Origin: Bacteroidia bacterium | Lineage (GTDB): Bacteria > Bacteroidota > Bacteroidia > Flavobacteriales > Flavobacteriaceae | NCBI GenBank assembly: GCA_030427735.1 | Contig: JAUIBP010000007.1 | Span: 1-64,000, forward strand | Reading direction: 5' to 3' | DNA length: 64,000 bases | In this document: positions 42,355-50,047 of the stretch, one piece after another | How the letters are laid out: each line of letters starts with the position of its first letter | Numbering within the stretch: the first letter of the stretch is position 1 | Notes under the pieces: generated by a model | Database searches by the model: none | Told to the model about the DNA's origin: nothing | Seen by the model: only the letters and a program-made list of their open reading frames with translations | Translations under genes and position numbers: made by a program

Positions 42355-44121
42355 TTAAGGTCTGTATATATTTTCTATAAGATCTTTATAGATGTCTTTA
42401 ATAATTTTTCGTTTTAATTTTAAAGTAGGAGTAAGGTGTCCTGCCTCTATAGACCAAATATCGGGAGTGATTTTAAATACTTTTACTTGTTCCCATTTAC
42501 CAAAATGCGTGTTGGCATGGTCTATCTCTGATTGTATTCTGTTTAAGAATGCTTCATTTTTAAATAGCTGTGGAATGGCATCTTTAATATTGTGACGTTT
42601 AGCCCATTCTTCAACAAAATCGTAGTTAGGTTGTATTAATGCTGCTGGCATTTTTTCGCCTTCACCAATAACCATAACTTGTTCGATAAAACGCGATTGT
42701 TTTAATTGGTTTTCAATAAGGGCAGGAGCTACGTATTTTCCGCCACTGGTTTTAAAAATTTCTTTTTTACGGTCGGTAATTTTTAAAAATCCATCGGTGC
42801 TAATTTCTCCAATATCTCCAGTATGGAAATATTCGCCAGTCATGACTTCGGATGTTTTCTGAGGGTCTTTGTAGTAGCCCATCATAACATTAGGACCTTT
42901 TACAAGTATTTCGCCGTCTTCGGCAATTTTAACTTCTACATTATCTATTATTTTTCCAACAGTACCTATTCTGAAGCCGTGGTTACGCTGATCGTTTACA
43001 GAAATTACCGGTGAAGTTTCTGTAAGTCCGTAGCCTTCCATAATGGGCATGCCTGCAGCTGCAAAAACGCGAGTTAATCGGGGTTGAAGTGCAGCACTAC
43101 CAGACACCATGAGCTCTAATTCGCCACCAAGTGCTTCTTTCCATTTTTTAAAAATTAATGTTCTGGCTACATTCAGTTGTTTTTCGTACCACCATCCGTT
43201 TACGCCATAAGGTTCGTATTTTAATCCTAAATTTACTGCCCAGAAGAAGAGCGACTTTTTTATTCCTGTTAGCTCACTTCCTTTGGCTACAATTTTGTCG
43301 TATACTTTTTCGTAAAGTCTAGGTACCCCTGTCATTACCTGAGGTTTAATCTCTTTGGCATTATCTACCATTTTTTCTATAGATTCTGCAAAATAGACCT
43401 CTACACCACAAAACTGATATAAGTATAGTAGCATGCGCTCGAACACATGGCAGATAGGCAGAAAGCTTAAAGCTTTAGATTTTCCGTATTCAAAGGGTAC
43501 ACGTTTTTCGCTATTTAATACATTAGATACGATATTGTTATGCGATAACATAACGCCTTTGGGAGTACCTGTGGTACCTGAGGTGTAAATTAAGGTTGCT
43601 AAATCGCTAGGTTTTACTTGTTCTTTTCTGGATTCTACTTCGTTTTGGTTAGAATTATCTGCACCTAATTTTAAAATGTCTTTCCAGCTGTTTTCGTTGG
43701 CTATATCATCAAAAGTGTAAACATTTTTAAGCTTAGTATTGGCTTTAATTTTATTTAATTTCTCTACTACGGTGCTATCTGATACAAAACAATAAATAGC
43801 TTCAGAATGATTTAAAATATACTCGTAATCTTCTTCAGAAATTGTTGGATAGATAGGAACATTTTGGGCACCTAATTGTAAAATACCAACATCCATAACA
43901 TTCCATTCGGTTCTGTTATTGGTAGAAATTACAGCAATTTTATCGTTGGGTTGCACTCCTAATCGTAATAAACCACGACTAATAGCATTGGCTTGGTCTA
44001 TGTATTCTTGTGTTGAAACAGATACCCAAGTTCCGTTGTATTTCGTGCTTAAACTTTTATTTAAGTTGTATTTTTCTAATTGATAATATGGAAAATCAAA
44101 AAGGCGTGAAATCGTTGTCAT
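42355..44121 (-). CDS. long-chain acyl-CoA ligase (AMP-forming)
   Basis: 588 aa. AMP-binding motif YTSGTTGTPKGVMLSH, then GYGLTETSP, YFHTGDIGEI and DRKKEIFKTSGGKYVAP. It activates fatty acids to acyl-CoA at the membrane, feeding the beta-oxidation genes downstream. It is of the FAA/long-chain group with a long insert at about 215-310. It has its own terminator, so it is a separate unit from the marR operon. Confidence 0.92.
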   Translation of the reverse strand: MTTISRLFDFPYYQLEKYNLNKSLSTKYNGTWVSVSTQEYIDQANAISRGLLRLGVQPNDKIAVISTNNRTEWNVMDVGILQLGAQNVPIYPTISEEDYEYILNHSEAIYCFVSDSTVVEKLNKIKANTKLKNVYTFDDIANENSWKDILKLGADNSNQNEVESRKEQVKPSDLATLIYTSGTTGTPKGVMLSHNNIVSNVLNSEKRVPFEYGKSKALSFLPICHVFERMLLYLYQFCGVEVYFAESIEKMVDNAKEIKPQVMTGVPRLYEKVYDKIVAKGSELTGIKKSLFFWAVNLGLKYEPYGVNGWWYEKQLNVARTLIFKKWKEALGGELELMVSGSAALQPRLTRVFAAAGMPIMEGYGLTETSPVISVNDQRNHGFRIGTVGKIIDNVEVKIAEDGEILVKGPNVMMGYYKDPQKTSEVMTGEYFHTGDIGEISTDGFLKITDRKKEIFKTSGGKYVAPALIENQLKQSRFIEQVMVIGEGEKMPAALIQPNYDFVEEWAKRHNIKDAIPQLFKNEAFLNRIQSEIDHANTHFGKWEQVKVFKITPDIWSIEAGHLTPTLKLKRKIIKDIYKDLIENIYRP

Positions 44122-44428
44122 AAACTACTAATGTATGAGGGTAATACAAATTTTAAAATTACAGGTTTATTAAACAAAACTTAAAATATACCGAGTAGGG
44201 GTTGAACTATTTTATTGATTTTGTTTTTTAAGTGGTAATATAGTAAGAATTTAATAATTGAAGCGATTTTTATTAAAACTTTAAAACTTAAAGCGCGTAT
44301 TTTAAAATTATTTCAATTGTTAGGCGTTTGTAATCTGTTCTGTTATAGGTTTTTTGAAGTCTTTAGGAAAAGATGTAAAAGTTTTAAAAACGAATGATGT
44401 TTAAGTATGTGGAAATGAATTAAGGAGC
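44122..44428. other. 307-bp AT-rich gap, no gene
   Basis: Nothing convincing on either strand. It must hold the promoter of the acyl-CoA ligase (minus strand, right part of the gap side near 44122-44180 has TAAAATTTG, one base too long for the -7 consensus). No hairpin or repeat stands out. Confidence 0.5.
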
Positions 44429-45202
44429 TTATAACTTACCGCGACCACGACTTAATACTTTATATTCTTCGTAACAACCACTTATGGCGTCTAGAATTTG
44501 TAAATCGTTAGCCGAATTAATAAAATCTTTAGAGTAGTTACATTGTCTTACTATTTCGTCTAAATCTACACGATCAACTTGAAGTAAAACAGTTAGCATT
44601 TCGCGATCGAAGCGTGAGGCTAGGAGATTCCGTATTTCGTCATCCTGTTTCATTTGCTTCAGTTTTTTCATTTCCTGAGGCTTTTTTCCGAAGATATTGT
44701 ACAGGAAATCGGCTGGATTAAAAATTGCGCCTAGAACTTTATTTACACCACTGTTTCTATAACTTCCTGCTTCGTAACCATTTTGTAGCCCAGAAATACT
44801 GTATTGGTAATTGGTGTTAATGGGCACCTGTTTTATATCGACTTCTAAATACCCTGTTAGCCTAAATTGGTTAACAACCACCTCTTCTAAGGCTAGTGCT
44901 AATTCTGTTAAAGCAATGGTGGAGCTCCCATATTTAAGCCAGTCGTTAGTAACTCTAACCTTAATAGATTTAAAACCTAAGAACGAAAAATGTAAAGTAT
45001 CGTTGGCTTTTGCAGCGACTTCAAATTCTCCTTTTGCATTAGTTGTGCTACCTTTAACCTGATTTATATTTACAATGTTTACACCCTCTAGAGGTGTGTC
45101 GTCCGACCCATTAATTATTACCCCTTTTACAGTCGTATCGTCTTGCGCAAAAGCGACTGTAGAGGTGAGTAATAGCGTGAAAAGGAAAACTAAGTATTTC
45201 AT
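44429..45202 (-). CDS. secreted CarboxypepD_reg-like domain protein
   Basis: 257 aa. Signal peptide (about 1-19, cut after AFA), then a CarboxypepD_reg-like domain at about 25-110 (VKGVIINGSDDTPLEGVNIVN, GSTTNAKGEFEV, FSFLGFKSIKV), the same fold as the plug-leading part of TonB receptors but here without a barrel. The C-terminal part (about 115-257) is helical and unassigned. Envelope protein of unknown role. Confidence 0.82.
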   Translation of the reverse strand: MKYLVFLFTLLLTSTVAFAQDDTTVKGVIINGSDDTPLEGVNIVNINQVKGSTTNAKGEFEVAAKANDTLHFSFLGFKSIKVRVTNDWLKYGSSTIALTELALALEEVVVNQFRLTGYLEVDIKQVPINTNYQYSISGLQNGYEAGSYRNSGVNKVLGAIFNPADFLYNIFGKKPQEMKKLKQMKQDDEIRNLLASRFDREMLTVLLQVDRVDLDEIVRQCNYSKDFINSANDLQILDAISGCYEEYKVLSRGRGKL

Positions 45203-45288
45203 TGTAAATTTATATGGGATAAAAGTAGCAAACTAATCAATAATTCCTAAATAGCGATGTTAATTTGACTAAAAATTAACAAAAATAA

Positions 45289-47091
45289 TTAGCGTCTAGA
45301 ACGTCTTGGTCTAGATGAAGCCGATGATTTTTGATTGGAGTCACTACGTCTTTTACCGCTAAATTCGGTGTTAGAGCGTCTCGATTTCGAGCGTTTATCT
45401 CCTTTTCTTGATGATGATGAAAAATCTGTTTTATCGCCATCTCTGCGTCTTCCGCCTTTTTTGCGGTTGCCACCACGGTTTCTACCACCACCGCCTTTGT
45501 TTTCTGTTTTTTCAACATTTACAAAACGTCCGTTGTGTTTAAAATCTGTAAAGAACTCTAAAACCTTAGGCTCTAACTCGGCTTCGGTATTAAAAAACGA
45601 AAAGCTGTCTTTTACATCTACTTTAAAGACATCGTCGCGCCCAAGTTGTAATTGTTCTTTTAAGAAGTCTTTAAGGTTCATCCAATCGAAACCGTCTCGG
45701 CTTCCAACGTTTATAAAGAAACGTGAAGCATTATCGGAGCTAGGGTACGATTTAGAACTTCCGGTGTCTTCGATGTTTAAGTCTTTAGATTTTTTGTAAT
45801 AATTAAAGAAACGGTTAAACTCTACCGAGAAGAACTTTTTAATTAATTCTTCTTTGGTGGTGTCTGCAAATAGTTGGTTAATACTATCTAAATGTTTATC
45901 AATTTCGTGATCAACTTCTGTGTGATGTATTTTATTGGCTAGCGACATTAATTGCACTTCGCAAATCTCTATTCCGTTTGGAATATCTTTTTTGATGAAG
46001 TCCTTTTTAATAATGCGTTCTATGCTTTTTATCTTTCTAACTTCACTTTTAGAAACAATTACCATAGATACTCCCGTTTTACCAGCACGGCCTGTACGTC
46101 CAGAACGGTGCGTATAGGTTTCTATTTCGTCTGGTAACTGGTAATTTATAACGTGTGTAACATCGTCTACATCTATACCACGAGCAGCAACATCTGTGGC
46201 CACTAACATTTGTATTTGGTTGTTTCTAAACGATTTCATAACCAAATCGCGTTGGTTCTGACTTAAATCGCCATGAAGGGCACCAGCATTGTAACCGTCT
46301 TCTATTAATTGCTCGGCTACTTTTTGGGTGTCGCGCTTGGTGCGACAAAAAATAACGGAAAAAATATCTGGATTGGCATCTGCTAATCGTTTTAATGCTT
46401 GGTAACGATCTCTTGCACTTACTAAATAGTATTCGTGAGTAACGTTGCTGCTACCTTCATTTTTATTGCCTACGGTAATTTCTTTCGGGCTATCCATAAA
46501 GTTTTTGGCTATACTAGCCACTTCTTTAGGCATGGTTGCCGAAAATAACCACGTGCTTTTATCTACAGGGGTATGCGACAAAATTTCGTTTATATCTTCG
46601 TAAAAGCCCATGTTAAGCATTTCATCGGCTTCGTCTAATACGCTGTATTCAATTTTAGAGATATCTACCAAATTACGGTTAATCATATCTTTCATACGGC
46701 CAGGCGTAGCTACAATAATTTGGGCGCCACGTTTTACGTCTCTGGCTTGTTCGGTAATGCTAGAGCCACCATATATCGCAACGACATTTAGTCCTTTACA
46801 GTATTTACCATAAGCTTTTAATTCGTGTGCAATTTGTAGACATAATTCTCTTGTTGGCGATAAAATTAGGCCTTGTGTGGTGCGGCTGTCTAGGTTGATT
46901 TTTTGTAGCATAGGAAAACCAAATGCAGCGGTTTTTCCTGTGCCTGTTTGGGCTAAGGCCACTAAATCTGATTCGTTTTCTAATAAAAGTGGAATGGCTT
47001 TTTGCTGTACTTCACTTGGGGTTTCAAAGCCCATATCTGTAATAGCACGCAATAGGTCTTCATTAAGACCTAAATCTTTGAATGTGTTCAT
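45289..47091 (-). CDS. DEAD-box RNA helicase (CsdA/DeaD type)
   Basis: 600 aa. Motifs in order: Q motif with FETPSEVQQKAIP, AQTGTGKTAAF, PTRELCLQ, DEADEMLNMGF, FSATMP, HRSGRTGRAGKTG. A DbpA-type RNA-binding domain follows at about 465-540 and the last 55 residues are a Gly/Arg/Ser/Lys-rich tail. It unwinds RNA in ribosome assembly and in the cold. A leader of about 108 nt before the ATG fits cold-shock regulation. Confidence 0.92.
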   Translation of the reverse strand: MNTFKDLGLNEDLLRAITDMGFETPSEVQQKAIPLLLENESDLVALAQTGTGKTAAFGFPMLQKINLDSRTTQGLILSPTRELCLQIAHELKAYGKYCKGLNVVAIYGGSSITEQARDVKRGAQIIVATPGRMKDMINRNLVDISKIEYSVLDEADEMLNMGFYEDINEILSHTPVDKSTWLFSATMPKEVASIAKNFMDSPKEITVGNKNEGSSNVTHEYYLVSARDRYQALKRLADANPDIFSVIFCRTKRDTQKVAEQLIEDGYNAGALHGDLSQNQRDLVMKSFRNNQIQMLVATDVAARGIDVDDVTHVINYQLPDEIETYTHRSGRTGRAGKTGVSMVIVSKSEVRKIKSIERIIKKDFIKKDIPNGIEICEVQLMSLANKIHHTEVDHEIDKHLDSINQLFADTTKEELIKKFFSVEFNRFFNYYKKSKDLNIEDTGSSKSYPSSDNASRFFINVGSRDGFDWMNLKDFLKEQLQLGRDDVFKVDVKDSFSFFNTEAELEPKVLEFFTDFKHNGRFVNVEKTENKGGGGRNRGGNRKKGGRRRDGDKTDFSSSSRKGDKRSKSRRSNTEFSGKRRSDSNQKSSASSRPRRSRR

Positions 47092-47213
47092 TCTTTTGTA
47101 TAAGTATTCGATTAAACTATGTTGGTGTTACACAAGAAGGGAATCGACATACTTAACCTTAAACTTCTAAGTAACACATCCTCACCCTGAGGAATTTTCA
47201 AGGTGCAAAGGTA
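47092..47213 (-). promoter_or_regulatory. helicase promoter and long leader
   Basis: On the minus strand TACCTTTG (47206-47213) is a full -7 match, placing the start near 47199 and leaving about 108 nt of untranslated leader. It contains a small hairpin (CCTCA/TGAGG, loop CCC, 47180-47192). Long leaders on DeaD/CsdA mRNAs are often cold-responsive; here this is inference. Confidence 0.5.
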
Positions 47214-47274
47214 GTGATTTATTTTAGATTAACTAGTGTTTGTAAATTATTGTTAATCAGTGTGTTTTTTGATG

Positions 47275-47850
47275 TTATAATGTTTTTAAGTACTCAATTA
47301 GTAGCGAAACAGCTTTACCACGGTGACCAATTTTATTTTTTTCACTTAAAGACATTTCGGCAAAAGTTTGCAAGTAGCCTTCTGGTTTAAAAACAGGGTC
47401 GTAGCCAAAACCTGCATCGCCTTGTTTTGTTGTAGTTATTTCACCTTTACAGATTCCGGTAAAAGTTTTGGTATCAGATTTTAGAGTTAATGCAATTACA
47501 GTCTTAAATTGTGCAGACCGGTCTGTTTCGGTTTTTAGTTTATCCAAAACTTTGGCCATATTGTCCTCGGCATTGCGTTGGGGTCCTGCATAGCGTGCCG
47601 AGAATACACCAGGTTCTCCTTTAAGGGCATCGATTTCTAATCCGGTGTCGTCTGCAAAACACTCGTAACCATAATGTTCTTTTACGTATTCGGCTTTTTG
47701 GATAGCATTACCTTCAATAGTGTCTTGTGTTTCGGGAATATCTTCGGAACAATTGATATCGGCTAAGCTTAACACGCGTATATGTTCTGGTATTAACGCT
47801 TGAACTTCTTTTACTTTATTGGCATTGTTGGTGGCAAAAACAAGTGTCAT
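47275..47850 (-). CDS. rdgB: dITP/XTP pyrophosphatase (RdgB/HAM1)
   Basis: 191 aa, normal length. Signature FATNNANKVKEVQ at the start, FADDTGLEIDALKGEPGVFSARYAG shortened to its core DDTGLEIDAL and GVFSARYAG, and GFGYDPVF with SEKNKIGHRGKA. It removes deaminated purine triphosphates (dITP, XTP) from the nucleotide pool. Divergent from hpf. Confidence 0.95.
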   Translation of the reverse strand: MTLVFATNNANKVKEVQALIPEHIRVLSLADINCSEDIPETQDTIEGNAIQKAEYVKEHYGYECFADDTGLEIDALKGEPGVFSARYAGPQRNAEDNMAKVLDKLKTETDRSAQFKTVIALTLKSDTKTFTGICKGEITTTKQGDAGFGYDPVFKPEGYLQTFAEMSLSEKNKIGHRGKAVSLLIEYLKTL

Positions 47851-47972
47851 TTTTTAAAATTATGAGTTTGAAGAGCAAAAATAAAACTTTATGGTGTACT
47901 GTTAAAGTTTAATGAAGGTTAAGCGTTTTTTTAGGTATGATAATTATCATGTTTTGTTTTCGAACTATTTGC

Positions 47973-47980
47973 TAACTTTG
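47973..47980 (+). promoter_or_regulatory. -7 element of hpf
   Basis: TAACTTTG matches TAnnTTTG; TTTTG at 47952-47956 is a possible -33 element but only 16 bp upstream. Start codon follows 25 bp downstream. Confidence 0.5.
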
Positions 47981-48005
47981 GATAAGAACTTAAAATTCAT
48001 AAATT

Positions 48006-48305
48006 ATGACAATCAATATTCAGTATATTCATATGTCTACTAGCGAGGCTATGAATGTTTATGTTACAGAACGATTAAATAAGTTGGCTAAAAAATTCGA
48101 TTGGATTATTGCTGCAGAAGTCACTTTTGAAAACATTGCAAAAGAAAAGGAAGAAGGTAAAATCTGTAAAATAGAACTAAGTGCTCCTGGCCCTCGAATT
48201 TTTGCTTCGTCGCACGAAAGAAATTATGAATTGGCAGTTAAAAATACCATTAACGATTTAGAGATTCAGCTTAAAAAACGAAAACATACGTTTGCTCACT
48301 CATAA
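48006..48305 (+). CDS. hpf: ribosome hibernation-promoting factor (short HPF/RaiA type)
   Basis: 99 aa. The HPF/RaiA beta-alpha fold is clear: INIQYIHMSTSEAMNVYVTE, LAKKFDWI, AEVTFENIAKEKEEGKICKI, ELAVKNTINDLEIQLKKRK. It binds the 30S decoding site and inactivates ribosomes in stationary phase. Short form (no dimerisation domain). Followed by a long hairpin repeat that can terminate its transcript. Confidence 0.9.
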   Translation: MTINIQYIHMSTSEAMNVYVTERLNKLAKKFDWIIAAEVTFENIAKEKEEGKICKIELSAPGPRIFASSHERNYELAVKNTINDLEIQLKKRKHTFAHS

Positions 48306-48324
48306 ATAACTAAATTAAATGTAG

Positions 48325-48459
48325 AAGCTGTCTGAAAAAGTTAAGTGATCCGTCATTCTGTGCTTGACACAGAATCTCAATATATTAAAAATCAATAATT
48401 ATGAGAATCTGAAATAAATTCAGATTGACGAAAATTACACTTTTTTAGACAGCTTTTTT
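48325..48459 (+). repeat. dispersed hairpin repeat, copy 2 (full), also terminator of hpf
   Basis: Outer stem AAGCTGTCTGAAAAAG (48325-48340) with CTTTTTTAGACAGCTT (48440-48455) and a T-run. The inner block (48352-48429: GTCATTCTGTGCTTGACACAGAAT, then TGAGAATCTGAAATAAATTCAG) is the reverse complement of the block in copy 1, nearly base for base, with both inner hairpins kept. Here it separates two genes in the same direction. Confidence 0.8.
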
Positions 48460-48569
48460 TATGCTCTAATAGAAAATAAAAGTTGATAAACTGGCTTTAA
48501 AAATAACAAGATAGTTGTTTTCCAAACTTATTTGCTACATTGCTACCTGTTTGAACGATTATTTTTTTC

Positions 48570-49562
48570 ATGATTAAAAAACTAGTTTTTGTTTTGTTGC
48601 TGGTAACAAGTACAACTACTGTGCAGGCACAACTTTTAAAAGATTTAGACTCTTTAAGTTTTTTAGAGAGTTTAAAAGATGTTTTTCTAGATCGTGATAT
48701 TAATAATTATTCGTTAAGGGTATTTACCAACTATAAAGTAAAACGGTTTAGAATTAGTAACGACGACTATGTGTCGCGTTATGTGCCCAATAATAAATTT
48801 GGAGTAGGATTTGGTTTTGCAAGTAGTAAATTATTGATCGATATTGCTTTTAATATTAAATCGAAACAAAAAGATGTTACCCATAGGTTCGATATGCAAG
48901 GCACTACTATTCTAGGAAAAAAGAATTATGTGAATTTTTACGTGCAAACGTATAAAGGGTTTAACATTAAAAATAATTTTGATGAACCCTTTGTTTTTCG
49001 AGACGACATTAAATCGAAAACCATTGGTTTTAACATGTTACACACCATACCAGACATCGAGTTTTCCTACTCGTTATTAAAAGCTGGTTTAGATGGATTA
49101 GATAAGAAGTATTATGTAACAGGAGGGATAGGTGCGTTTGGCTTTTTTGATTATTTTTCGGCAGATGATGATATTTTAGACGAAAACTCTGAAGACTATT
49201 TTAATGAGCAAGCCCATATTAAACGTTACAATAGTTTAGCTGTTGGTATTTTGGGTGGTGTGCTTTCGGTATTTAAGTTTACCGAAAACATAACAGCTTC
49301 GTGTAATATGATGCCTGGATTGGGTGTTATTTATAAGCATACAACTTTAAACGATGATACTTTAGAGCCGTCTAGCCCAATGTTGTTTAAATTAGATTAT
49401 ACTTTTGCAGTTGGCTACAATGCAAAAGCTTATTACGTAAGTTTAATTTATGGCGGCGGATTGTATTCAACCGATTTAGGCCACGATAACGATTACCGAT
49501 TTAATTTAACCAAAGCCAAGTTTGCTATTGGTTATAAACTAGGCTCTCGACATAGAAATTGA
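48570..49562 (+). CDS. DUF4421 family outer membrane protein
   Basis: 330 aa. Signal peptide (about 1-20, cut after VQA), then DUF4421: DINNYSLRVFTNYKVKRF, YVPNNKFGVGFGFASSK, IDIAFNIKSK and many alternating beta strands to the end, with a predicted small outer-membrane barrel. Function unknown. The pattern matches Bacteroidota proteins over full length. Confidence 0.82.
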   Translation: MIKKLVFVLLLVTSTTTVQAQLLKDLDSLSFLESLKDVFLDRDINNYSLRVFTNYKVKRFRISNDDYVSRYVPNNKFGVGFGFASSKLLIDIAFNIKSKQKDVTHRFDMQGTTILGKKNYVNFYVQTYKGFNIKNNFDEPFVFRDDIKSKTIGFNMLHTIPDIEFSYSLLKAGLDGLDKKYYVTGGIGAFGFFDYFSADDDILDENSEDYFNEQAHIKRYNSLAVGILGGVLSVFKFTENITASCNMMPGLGVIYKHTTLNDDTLEPSSPMLFKLDYTFAVGYNAKAYYVSLIYGGGLYSTDLGHDNDYRFNLTKAKFAIGYKLGSRHRN

Positions 49563-49567
49563 TGGTT

Positions 49568-50041
49568 TTACCTATGATGATACGGTTCATTTTTTAAAAT
49601 AGTAAATGCCCGATACAGTTGTTCGACCATAAATAATCGAATCATTTGGTGCGAAAAGGTCATTTTAGAAAGCGATACTTTGCCATTAGCTTTATTGTAA
49701 ACTTCTGGCGAAAAGCCATAAGGCCCACCAATTACAAACACCAGCTGCTTAATACCAGAATTCATGTGTTTTTGAAGGTAGTTAGAAAATGCTACAGAAT
49801 CGAATTGTTTGCCATTTTCGTCAAGTAAAACAAGAACATCTGTAGGGGCAATTTTATTTAAAATAAGCTCGCCTTCTTTTTGTTTTTGTTGTTCTTCGCT
49901 TAAACTTTTAACCTTCTTTAAATCAGGAATAATTTCCAGTTCAAACTTAATGTAAAAACCGAGCCGTTTTTGGTAATCGTCTATTAAACTTTGTAGTTGT
50001 TTATTGTCTGTTTTGCCAATGGCTAAAAGTTTAATGTTCAT
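49568..50041 (-). CDS. rlmH: 23S rRNA (pseudouridine1915-N3)-methyltransferase RlmH
   Basis: 157 aa, standard length. SPOUT fold with the SAM knot motif FVIGGPYGFS and the terminal signature LFMVEQLYRAFTILKNEPYHH. It methylates pseudouridine 1915 in the ribosome decoding helix. 6 bp downstream of the E1 dehydrogenase gene, so possibly co-transcribed. Confidence 0.95.
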   Translation of the reverse strand: MNIKLLAIGKTDNKQLQSLIDDYQKRLGFYIKFELEIIPDLKKVKSLSEEQQKQKEGELILNKIAPTDVLVLLDENGKQFDSVAFSNYLQKHMNSGIKQLVFVIGGPYGFSPEVYNKANGKVSLSKMTFSHQMIRLFMVEQLYRAFTILKNEPYHHR

Positions 50042-50047
50042 AATTAC

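Noticed and set aside
45276-45518. 80-codon minus-strand frame overlapping the helicase 3' end
   Set aside because: Alternative frame of the low-complexity tail.
45335-45799. Long plus-strand frame (154 codons)
   Set aside because: Antisense of the repetitive basic tail of the DEAD-box helicase, which leaves the opposite strand open.
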